This document shows, piece by piece, positions 1-6,400 of a stretch of 9,364 bases of DNA. Location of the stretch: the NCBI GenBank assembly GCA_003448675.1, contig DLXZ01000050.1:1-9364 (forward strand), in the 5' to 3' direction. The notes beneath the pieces are model-generated. The model worked only from the letters and a program-made list of their open reading frames with translations. It was not told the origin of the DNA and searched no databases. Position 1 is the first letter of the stretch. Every line of letters begins with the position of its first letter. The translations under genes and the position numbers were made by a program. This DNA is from Porticoccaceae bacterium (lineage in GTDB: Bacteria > Pseudomonadota > Gammaproteobacteria > Pseudomonadales > Porticoccaceae).

Positions 1-132
1 GCCCACGGCCCTCGTGAGATGCCAATCTGGGGTAAGGTCTTTCGCAGGGAGAGCACGGGTGCGGAAACACGAATGCAATTTTTTGCTCTGACTGAATACC
101 TTGAGTCTATTCAGGCTGAACCGAAACCTTAA
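1..132 (+). CDS. C-terminal fragment of a probable c-type cytochrome
   Basis: An open frame enters from the left edge and ends at TAA 130-132, giving the last 43 residues of a protein. It contains HGPREMPIWGKVF followed by a helix ending in YLESIQ. This pattern resembles the C-terminal end of small class I cytochromes c, where the methionine of an 'REMP.WG' segment is the distal haem ligand and the last helix ends in 'YL.SIQ' (family knowledge). The CxxCH haem-binding motif would lie outside the window, so the assignment rests on this tail alone. The likely role is periplasmic electron transfer. There is no clear terminator after the stop. The gene may be unrelated to the DUF1329 gene, which has its own promoter. 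Another haem or redox protein is possible. Confidence 0.55.
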   Translation, partial: AHGPREMPIWGKVFRRESTGAETRMQFFALTEYLESIQAEPKP

Positions 133-149
133 ACAAAAATGCGCTTCTT

Positions 150-168
150 TAATAATCGGCGATTATTA
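150..168. promoter_or_regulatory. Perfect 19-bp palindrome, candidate operator
   Basis: TAATAATCG, a central G, then CGATTATTA: nine-base arms match perfectly around one base. A hairpin is possible (8-bp stem, GGC loop), but the stem is AT-rich and no T-run follows, so it is a poor terminator. Its symmetry and its place 45 bp upstream of the -35 box suggest a dimeric regulator site (inference). The regulator is not encoded in this window. Confidence 0.5.
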
Positions 169-213
169 GCAGTCATCTATTTATTGCGACTCAAGTACGG
201 GATAACATTCAGC

Positions 214-242
214 TTGATATAAATTTTCTATCGAAATATATT
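214..242 (+). promoter_or_regulatory. Sigma-70-type promoter for the DUF1329-DUF1302 genes
   Basis: The -35 hexamer is TTGATA (214-219) and the -10 hexamer is TATATT (237-242), with a 17-base spacer. Each matches the consensus at five of six positions. The surroundings are strongly AT-rich compared with the genes. Transcription would start near 249, leaving an untranslated leader of about 143 nt before the ATG at 392. The leader has a weak hairpin (GGGTA 293-297 with TACCC 306-310) and no riboswitch class that I recognise. Confidence 0.6.
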
Positions 243-391
243 TATAAAACCAAGTTGTAAGCGCCCCCGCGAATACAGATAACTTCCGAACCGGGTATGG
301 CTGTTTACCCTGAAACCTGATGCCCACAGCAGCCGGCAGGGAACGCATAGCTCAAGCCGCGGGAAAACGAAACTGATACAGGCCCATAGTT

Positions 392-1711
392 ATGAACACA
401 TTTTTCAAAAAATCAAACGCTTCTAGCACATGCTTAATCCACACCGCACCCTTGATTGCGCTCATGGCACTGTCCAACCCAGCCCAGGCAAGCAAGGACC
501 AAAGCTACCAGTCCTTGCGTAACTGGATTGATAACGCTCCTGTTGCCAGTGAGGAAGTTGCACCCAATCAACACCTGGGCATCAAGGATCGCGCACTCCT
601 GGAAAAATACATTCCCCACACCGCCTGGGAATACTATTTTTTCGACGACATGGATATGGAAATTACTCCCACCCGTCACTATCCCGCGCCCGATGACTGG
701 GGTGGCGAGAAGGCGGATAAGGATTTCAGTGTCGATGAAACTGGTACGCTAATTGGTTTCACCGGCGGCGGTTATCCCTTCCCGGAAATTGCCCCCGATG
801 ACCCCCAGGCCGGCCAAAAAGTCATCCAAAATATGCTCTGGCGGCCAGGCGCAAATGACTATGACATGCCCATGGTGACCTGGTTGCGCAGTGAAGGCGG
901 CAAGCTGGATCGGATCATGGAATACACCTCTGTCAATGTCACCTACGCTCACGGCCATCACTCCCTGGTACCAGGGTATGAAGAAGTAAAAAGTAAACAG
1001 GTCATGGAATTTCGCTCGCCAAGGGATATGGCTGGCGCCAAGGATATGTCCATCCGCTATGTCGACCATTACAAGGAAAATTCAGGTTGGCTGTACATGC
1101 CCGCCGAACGTAAACCCCGCAAAACTCTCGCTTCCGAACGCACGGGAGAGTTAATGGGTATGGACATGATCCGCGAAGATAGTAACGGTTTTGGCGGCAA
1201 GGTCTTCGAGAACAACTGGGAGTACCTGGGTAAGCGTAAGGTACTTGCCACCATTAACGTGAAAACCAACCCCGAATTTGGCGGGCCCCACCTCTGGGTA
1301 CCCCATAAAACCCGCTGGGAAGTACGGGATGCTCACGTCGTTCTTGTCAAACCCAAATCAGAAAATCACCCCTATAGTGCGCGTATCGTCTTTGTCGACG
1401 CGGAAACCTACTGGACCCACTGGATGTTCGCCTTCGACCGCAAGGACGACCAGATGCTGCGCATGAACCAGCACTTTCTCAAGTATTCCGAGGACTACGA
1501 CGTGGAGCCCCCCGAACAAGCTCCCTATGTAAAACAGGATTTCAACAAAAGTGTCGGACACCAGGTCTTTCTCCACCTGGGTGAAAGCGATATCAACGCC
1601 AAAAAACCCCACGCCACCATGACCCACTGCTATACCAACAAGCGGGAATTTACCGCCGCGCGCGCCAAGCAGTTTTTCTCCCTGCGCAATATGGTCAGTG
1701 GTCGACGCTAA
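392..1711 (+). CDS. DUF1329 family periplasmic protein
   Basis: This 439-residue protein belongs to the DUF1329 family (PF07044), whose members are thought to have a LolA/LolB-like fold and are about this long. A signal peptide is visible: a basic start (KK at 6-7), a hydrophobic stretch at about 14-28 and an AQA-S cleavage site after residue 33. There is no lipobox, so it should be periplasmic. Family-like segments include GFTGGGYPFPEI (122-133), PHLWVPHKTRWEVRDAH (about 300-316), and the 330-358 block with ARIVFVDAETYW and FDRKDDQMLRM. The start at 392 supports the signal peptide, although the Shine-Dalgarno is weak (AGG at 380-382). The DUF1302 barrel gene follows after 77 bp. Such pairs recur in gammaproteobacteria, often near RND/MMPL-type exporters, which suggests envelope transport or lipid handling. 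The substrate and mechanism are unknown. Confidence 0.88.
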   Translation: MNTFFKKSNASSTCLIHTAPLIALMALSNPAQASKDQSYQSLRNWIDNAPVASEEVAPNQHLGIKDRALLEKYIPHTAWEYYFFDDMDMEITPTRHYPAPDDWGGEKADKDFSVDETGTLIGFTGGGYPFPEIAPDDPQAGQKVIQNMLWRPGANDYDMPMVTWLRSEGGKLDRIMEYTSVNVTYAHGHHSLVPGYEEVKSKQVMEFRSPRDMAGAKDMSIRYVDHYKENSGWLYMPAERKPRKTLASERTGELMGMDMIREDSNGFGGKVFENNWEYLGKRKVLATINVKTNPEFGGPHLWVPHKTRWEVRDAHVVLVKPKSENHPYSARIVFVDAETYWTHWMFAFDRKDDQMLRMNQHFLKYSEDYDVEPPEQAPYVKQDFNKSVGHQVFLHLGESDINAKKPHATMTHCYTNKREFTAARAKQFFSLRNMVSGRR

Positions 1712-1735
1712 CGCCCACCACAATAAAAACCCCTA

Positions 1736-1764
1736 TTCCGGGGCCCCTCTCAGAAGCCCCGGAA
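1736..1764 (+). other. Intercistronic hairpin between the DUF1329 and DUF1302 genes
   Basis: TTCCGGGGC (1736-1744) and GCCCCGGAA (1756-1764) form a perfect 9-bp, mostly GC stem with an 11-base loop. No T-run follows on the plus strand, so it is not a classical Rho-independent terminator for the DUF1329 gene. It could stabilise the 3' end of a processed transcript or partly attenuate readthrough into the barrel gene. On the minus strand a T-rich stretch (revcomp of 1722-1735) does follow, but no minus-strand gene lies here to be terminated. Confidence 0.55.
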
Positions 1765-1788
1765 ACCCATCACTCGAGGTTAGAAACA

Positions 1789-3396
1789 ATGGCCGCTTTT
1801 CGTCCTAAACTTGCTGCTGTGTCGGCGCTTTTGATGTCTGTACTAGTCCCGCTGCCCTCCTGGGGCATTATCAATATCGGTGATGACATAGAGCTGGAAG
1901 GCTTTGTCAAAACCATGAATATTCTCAAAACCGGCGCCCGACCGTTTAATGATGGCGAACTTACCCACCAGCGCAACACCGCCCAACTGGAGGGCAAATA
2001 CTATTTTTTACGTGACGGCACGGCGTTTAACCGTTTCTCAACCGGTCCGCTGGAAGAAGCCACCTTTACCTTTCTCGGCCGTGCGGTCTATGACTCGGTT
2101 TTTGATCTCAGGGACAGCTACGACGTCTTGGACGGCATTGGCAAAGAAGAATACAAGGTTCGTGAAGCCTTCATTGATTTTGTGATGCCGCCCTTTTCCC
2201 TGCGTTTGGGCCGCCAACAGGTGGTCTGGGGAGAAACTGACAACTTCCGTGCCCTGGACGTTATTAACCCTCTGGATAGAACCTGGCATGGCACAAGGGA
2301 ATCCTGGGAAGACATCCGCATCCCCCTGTGGATGGCCAGGGGTATCTGGGATATCGGCAAAATCGGCGCATTCGACGAGACTTTTCTCGAAGTCATTGTG
2401 ATTCCCGATGATTTCAAAACCAATAAAGCCTATACCGACTACCCAAGGCCATGGGCGATTCTTGGCATCGGACTCCAGGATCAGAGAGCCAATTCGGTCT
2501 TACTCGGTGACTCCCTGGATGACTTATATGATCTGAGTGTTAACGTCATCGATAATACGGAAAAGGATACCGATATCCGCAATGTCCAGGGCGGCTTCCG
2601 ATTTAAAGGGATATGGAAGGACGTGGAATTTAGTGTGAACTATTTTCATGGCTTCTCACAAACCCCCGGCGTAAAAGTTCGCTCGGCCGGCCTGATCGGC
2701 GATACGTTTGAAACGGTGGTTGAAACCGTCACGCCCCGTATCAATGTCTTTGGCCTGACAGCCAACTATTCCGAAGAAAAATACACCCAGTCGGTGATTC
2801 GTCTGGAAACCACGGTTACCAGCGGAGTCCCCGTTTCCTTCGCGCCGGGCGCACCCCACAGCGCCGATGTCGATGGCGACCAGTACGACACGGCTCACCA
2901 GTCAGTGGTGATGATCGGTATCGACCGTCCCACCTGGATTCCCGCGCTTAACAGCTTGCGTACATTTTTCCTCTCGGGTCAGATTTTCTGGCGTCGCTGG
3001 CTCGACTACAGCAGCTACTATCGTGGCACCTCCTTCTATGAGGTTAAGCCCGCAAAAGTGGGTGGCACGGTAGTGCCCGACCGCTATATCAGCGTGAATA
3101 ATGACAAGCTCGACCAGGATGAATTCGTCCTCACCTTCGCTGCTTCCACCAGTTACGGCGCCGCCGGGCTATGGAAGCCGCTGTTTGTGTTCGCCTACGA
3201 CCCCCGCTCAAGGGGCGGCTACAATAAAATCCAGATGGAATACCTGCACTCCAAGCATCTGGTGTTTCGCCTGGAACAACATCTGTACTGGCAGGCCGGC
3301 AACGAGGACGTGGGTCCCTGGGGATTGGGTTCCTGGCTGGCCCAACCCGGCATTCGTCGTAACGAGACGGTGTTTACGGCCACCTTTCAATTTTAA
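1789..3396 (+). CDS. DUF1302 family outer-membrane beta-barrel protein
   Basis: This 535-residue protein matches the DUF1302 family (PF06980), whose members are usually about 550-650 residues. The family hallmark is at residues 138-163: LRLGRQQVVWGETDNFR followed by ALDVINPLD. A signal peptide spans roughly residues 1-26, with cleavage near SWG-II. The rest alternates short polar and aromatic segments as in a beta-barrel, and the protein ends in ATFQF. A terminal phenylalanine is the usual recognition signal for the BAM assembly machinery. GAGG at 1776-1779, nine bases before the ATG, fixes the start. It follows the DUF1329 gene on the same strand and is probably co-transcribed with it across a hairpin. 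I infer a pore or receptor working with the DUF1329 protein in moving hydrophobic compounds. No substrate can be read from the sequence. Confidence 0.88.
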   Translation: MAAFRPKLAAVSALLMSVLVPLPSWGIINIGDDIELEGFVKTMNILKTGARPFNDGELTHQRNTAQLEGKYYFLRDGTAFNRFSTGPLEEATFTFLGRAVYDSVFDLRDSYDVLDGIGKEEYKVREAFIDFVMPPFSLRLGRQQVVWGETDNFRALDVINPLDRTWHGTRESWEDIRIPLWMARGIWDIGKIGAFDETFLEVIVIPDDFKTNKAYTDYPRPWAILGIGLQDQRANSVLLGDSLDDLYDLSVNVIDNTEKDTDIRNVQGGFRFKGIWKDVEFSVNYFHGFSQTPGVKVRSAGLIGDTFETVVETVTPRINVFGLTANYSEEKYTQSVIRLETTVTSGVPVSFAPGAPHSADVDGDQYDTAHQSVVMIGIDRPTWIPALNSLRTFFLSGQIFWRRWLDYSSYYRGTSFYEVKPAKVGGTVVPDRYISVNNDKLDQDEFVLTFAASTSYGAAGLWKPLFVFAYDPRSRGGYNKIQMEYLHSKHLVFRLEQHLYWQAGNEDVGPWGLGSWLAQPGIRRNETVFTATFQF

Positions 3397-3466
3397 ACTG
3401 AATCCTGGACGGCTTAGTTTCCGGAACACGGAAAAATAGGTTTCGAGCCACCACCAATGGGGCCAA

Positions 3467-4009
3467 ATGGATAGTTTCGAGGGCGTCATCCATTTCTGGT
3501 TTGATGAACTCGAGCCAGCCCAGTGGTGGCGAGCGGATCCCGCGCTTGACCAGGCCATCGCGCGACGCTTTAGCGCGCTCCACACCCGGGCGGTGGCTGA
3601 AAAACTGGTGTGTTGGCGCTCCGAGGCCCTTGGCAGGTTGGCGGAAGTCATCGTACTGGATCAGTTTTCCCGCAATCTGTTCCGTGGCAGCGCCAAAGCT
3701 TTTGCCATGGATGCCCAGGCTCTTAAGCTGGCCAGGGAAGCGGTTGCCCTGAATGTACCAACAAAACTCACTGCTCAACAGAAAGCCTTTCTGTACATGC
3801 CCTATATGCACAGCGAGTCTTCCGCGGTCCAGACGGAATCCGTGGCTCTGTATGGTGAACCGGGTCTTGAATCCAGCCTGCGCTCGGCCTTGCAACACAA
3901 AGCCATCATCGACCGCTTTGGCCGTTACCCTCACCGCAATGCCATTCTCGGCCGGGCATCCAGCCCGGAAGAACTGGAGTTTCTTACACAGCCTGGTTCA
4001 TCTTTTTAA
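3467..4009 (+). CDS. DUF924 family protein
   Basis: This 180-residue protein is a complete member of the DUF924 family (PF06041), helical and TPR-like, of unknown function and normally about 180-200 residues. Hallmarks are the aromatic N-terminus FWFDEL..AQWW (10-21), the block GRLAEVIVLDQFSRNLFRG (56-74), YMPYMHSES (110-118) and RFGRYPHRNAILGR (150-163), then the typical FLTQPGSSF end. There is no signal peptide, so it is cytoplasmic. An in-frame TAG at 3437-3439 with no other start codon after it makes the ATG at 3467 the only full-length start, although the Shine-Dalgarno is poor. It lies 70 bp after the DUF1302 stop, with only a 6-bp hairpin (3418-3434) between, so partial readthrough from that operon is plausible. 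A functional link to the barrel gene is doubtful. Confidence 0.9.
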   Translation: MDSFEGVIHFWFDELEPAQWWRADPALDQAIARRFSALHTRAVAEKLVCWRSEALGRLAEVIVLDQFSRNLFRGSAKAFAMDAQALKLAREAVALNVPTKLTAQQKAFLYMPYMHSESSAVQTESVALYGEPGLESSLRSALQHKAIIDRFGRYPHRNAILGRASSPEELEFLTQPGSSF

Positions 4010-4034
4010 TTTAGAACCTACCGATCAAAACCAT

Positions 4035-5033
4035 CTATTTAGAGGAATCGGATTCAGTCTCTTCGCAACGCAAATGCTTACCCATTAAATTGCGCAAGAT
4101 TGGAATGCCGCAGGCGCGCTGGGAATGCTGACGTCGGTATTCTAGTACTCCAAGAAAATGGCCCAATAATTCATAACACACAGTCACCGAGGCCGTCTGA
4201 GAATGCCAATAGGCATCGGGATTAGACACACAATTTTCAAACTCGACCGTCACGGGCCGCGGCAACTTGAAACGCGCGGAAACTTTCGCCGCCAGTTTTT
4301 CCGCCAGTAGCGAGGAACGTAGCCATTCATACATCCGCTGGTTTGGCCCCTCCAGGGCTTGCGCATAATTAACAGCAATCATGTCATGACCGGTTGACGC
4401 TCCCCCTGAATGCCCGTAATTTTCCAGCACCCACCCCACCGCGTGTCTCGCCTGCCGGTATTCCTGTTCACAACTCATTGCCCGGTCGAAGGGTAGTATC
4501 TCGGTGTCGATCAAATCCTCCAGAAGGCCCGCGTTACCACCAAAAATCAGACATACAATGTGATAAAAGCGCTGTATTTCCAGGTTGTGGTTATCCCAAT
4601 ACGCGGGCGCTTCGGCCCCCGCATTTGCCCCACTCTTTAACTCCCACTCGGTATACCAGTCACCGGCCACCGCAAACAACCAGGGCACTGCCTCGGCGGC
4701 CGTGCGATCACGGCGGGATTCGAGCATAGTCACCAACGCAATACGGTCGGCAGCATCCTCCTCCATGCCCAATACCGGCAACTTTAATTCCTCGATCAGC
4801 ATATGGCTGAACTCATGCAGGAGAGTGAATTCCAGATTGGCGAGCAAGAAAAAGTTCTCCGCCTCGTCCGACGCACCCGTAACCGCCACTGCTTCACTCG
4901 CCGAAGCGTGCATCCCAGCACCCGACAGCAATGCAAGCCATAACAGGAAGAAACCGCTCAGTCGGCTCACCCGACGACAATTGACAAAAGCCGGTTTAAC
5001 CCACTGCATGATAATCCGATAAACCACGCGCAC
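4035..5033 (-). CDS. DUF4344 family putative zinc metallopeptidase, exported
   Basis: This is a 332-residue member of the DUF4344 putative metallopeptidase family (PF14247). The zinc-binding motif is HEFSH (73-77: H73, E74, H77), followed by LPVLGMEEDAAD (85-96), whose acidic residues probably supply the third ligand. Family features follow: DNHNLEIQRFYHIVC (147-161, C161), C268 with NPDAYW, and VCYELL (285-290). Residues 26-40 are hydrophobic and precede an ASA site near 43-45, indicating export; mature cysteines could form disulfides. The first start is GTG at 5033; ATG at 5009 gives a shorter, equally good signal peptide, and neither has a strong Shine-Dalgarno. The last 30 or so residues (HSQRACGIPILRN onward) extend past the conserved end. 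The gene converges on the DUF924 gene with 25 bp between stops. Substrate is unknown. Confidence 0.85.
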   Translation of the reverse strand: MRVVYRIIMQWVKPAFVNCRRVSRLSGFFLLWLALLSGAGMHASASEAVAVTGASDEAENFFLLANLEFTLLHEFSHMLIEELKLPVLGMEEDAADRIALVTMLESRRDRTAAEAVPWLFAVAGDWYTEWELKSGANAGAEAPAYWDNHNLEIQRFYHIVCLIFGGNAGLLEDLIDTEILPFDRAMSCEQEYRQARHAVGWVLENYGHSGGASTGHDMIAVNYAQALEGPNQRMYEWLRSSLLAEKLAAKVSARFKLPRPVTVEFENCVSNPDAYWHSQTASVTVCYELLGHFLGVLEYRRQHSQRACGIPILRNLMGKHLRCEETESDSSK

Positions 5034-5333
5034 AGCGTTCCAGGCCGAGACATAGCGCTGAGTATATTACACACGTCACCACACCATGCCAGAACCCGGC
5101 GTATGCAAACTCAAACCGATCCCGACATATTCACAACCCCGATCCGCACCTGGATCGGCGGTAACTATCCCGAGCAGCTCTGCCAACCCTCGCTCCGATA
5201 GCCAGAACCCGCCAAATCCCGCGAGCGCTTTATTTTCCGTGAGAAATCGGCCTAAATACCGGCTGTAATGCCAACCCCGCCGCCACTCAAAACAATCCAG
5301 CCGGGGAATCACATATAACAATCAGGAGTCATT
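5034..5333. other. Divergent intergenic region, 300 bp
   Basis: This stretch separates the minus-strand metallopeptidase from the plus-strand CrtC-like gene, so it must hold promoters for both. On the minus strand TATACT (5066-5061) is a reasonable -10 about 30 bases before the GTG start, but I find no good -35. On the plus side CCGGCTG (5259-5265) and CAGCCGG (5298-5304) form a 7-bp inverted repeat around 32 bases in the probable leader. Small open frames on both strands here have no credible protein features. Confidence 0.4.
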
Positions 5334-6263
5334 ATGATCACAGAACAAGACATGTACTTTCACACCCCCACGTCGGACGACCATTACTGGGCGGAGACCA
5401 ATTATTTCGGTTTTTATATTCCTGAAGTGCCCTTGCACGTCAATGTTTACGTTCTGACCCGCCAGAATGCCGGGGTGGTCTTGTCCAGCATCACAGTGAC
5501 CGACGGCTACTCCAACACGCCTCATCAGGTCAGGTACTCCAACAACCAGGTGCACCTGCCCTTCCCCGACACCAACTTCGATGACTACAAACTGGGCAAC
5601 GGCCTGGCCATCAAATGCACCAAACCGGTGATGGACTACGACATCAAATTCAACGATGGTCGGGGGCTACTCATCGATGTGCGGTACAAGGGCCTGATGG
5701 AACCCTACGACATCCACGACCCGGATATGGACCCCCTGGCGGCGAGCGCCGATGACAATGTTTCGACAACCGCCTACGCCGGACACTGGGATCAAAGCGG
5801 GCGCGTCACCGGCAAGTTCACCATTGATGGCGTCACCTACGACGTTGATTGCGTATCGAGCATGGATCACAGCTGGGGTGAGCGTAAGGAAGACCAGTTC
5901 CAGAACTTCTGCTGGCTGAACGCCAACTTCGACAATGACGTCAGCATTCACTGCCTGTGGGCCATCAACCCGGACAACATTAACGATTACTGCGCCATCG
6001 TCCACGGCTATGTGCGCGAGGGCGACCAGGTCTACGGCCTGACCAAAGGCTCGGGCCAGCTGCGCCGCGATGGTAATCTGCACCAGTACATGGCGCTGCA
6101 AGTGGAGGACAAGCGCGGCAAGGTCCACAATTTCAATGGCACCGCCTTTACCTCCAATCCCTGGCAACCCTGGCCCTTCGTTTACGCCACCCAATCCTTC
6201 CTGCGCTGGGAAATGGACGGCGTGACAGGTTGGGGCGAAGTCCAGGATGTCAGCAACAACTAG
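5334..6263 (+). CDS. CrtC/AttH-like two-domain protein (DUF7064/7065-type)
   Basis: This 309-residue protein resembles the uncharacterised relatives of hydroxyneurosporene synthase (CrtC), AttH and tocopherol cyclase, which have two lipocalin-like beta domains. The clearest signature is SMDHSWGERKE (176-186, with D178, H179, W181 and R184), the 'DHSWG.R' segment at the start of the second half. Another is the N-terminal YWAETNYFGFYIPE (about 19-32). There is no signal peptide or membrane segment, so it should be cytoplasmic. AGGAG at 5324-5328, five bases before the ATG, is the best ribosome-binding site in the window and fixes the start. The phosphotransferase gene follows after 137 bp on the same strand; such pairs recur in environmental bacteria (family knowledge). 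CrtC hydrates a hydrophobic substrate, so a hydratase, isomerase or lipid-binding role is possible, but the reaction is unknown. Confidence 0.75.
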   Translation: MITEQDMYFHTPTSDDHYWAETNYFGFYIPEVPLHVNVYVLTRQNAGVVLSSITVTDGYSNTPHQVRYSNNQVHLPFPDTNFDDYKLGNGLAIKCTKPVMDYDIKFNDGRGLLIDVRYKGLMEPYDIHDPDMDPLAASADDNVSTTAYAGHWDQSGRVTGKFTIDGVTYDVDCVSSMDHSWGERKEDQFQNFCWLNANFDNDVSIHCLWAINPDNINDYCAIVHGYVREGDQVYGLTKGSGQLRRDGNLHQYMALQVEDKRGKVHNFNGTAFTSNPWQPWPFVYATQSFLRWEMDGVTGWGEVQDVSNN

Positions 6264-6400
6264 GTCCACGACAAGCTTTCGGGCGTCGCTTCAGGCGTTC
6301 GAAGTTTCGTCCAGCTAAAACATAAGGCACGCGTAATACTCGCCCGCGCTACCGGGGCGCCCCGCCACAATAACGAAAGCAGCTTTAAGGCCCTCCAGAC

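Noticed and set aside
139..222. 27-residue open frame starting at ATG 139 in the upstream region
   Set aside because: It has no Shine-Dalgarno, overlaps the palindrome and the -35 box, and lacks any distinctive feature.
330..380. Faint resemblance to a GEMM (c-di-GMP-I) riboswitch core in the leader
   Set aside because: Only a GGGAACGCA-like piece is present; the conserved GGTAGGTAGCGGGGTTAC-type half is missing.
3418..3434. Hairpin TTTCCG/CGGAAA after the DUF1302 gene
   Set aside because: A 6-bp stem with half AT pairs and no T-run is too weak to call a terminator.
3374..3934. 186-residue minus-strand open frame opposite the DUF924 gene
   Set aside because: The plus strand encodes full-length DUF924 with all hallmarks; the antisense frame has none.
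5076..5321. Short open frames on both strands (minus 5076-5321, plus 5086-5268) in the divergent intergenic region
   Set aside because: Low-complexity Pro/Ser composition on plus, no motif on minus, and they overlap each other and likely promoters.
5667..6269. 200-residue minus-strand open frame opposite the CrtC-like gene
   Set aside because: A Val/Ala/Gly-rich antisense translation typical of shadow frames, with no motif.
6353..6364. Palindrome CGGGGCGCCCCG in the gap before the phosphotransferase gene
   Set aside because: It has no loop for a hairpin, no promoter element I can place beside it, and GC-rich palindromes of this size arise readily by chance.
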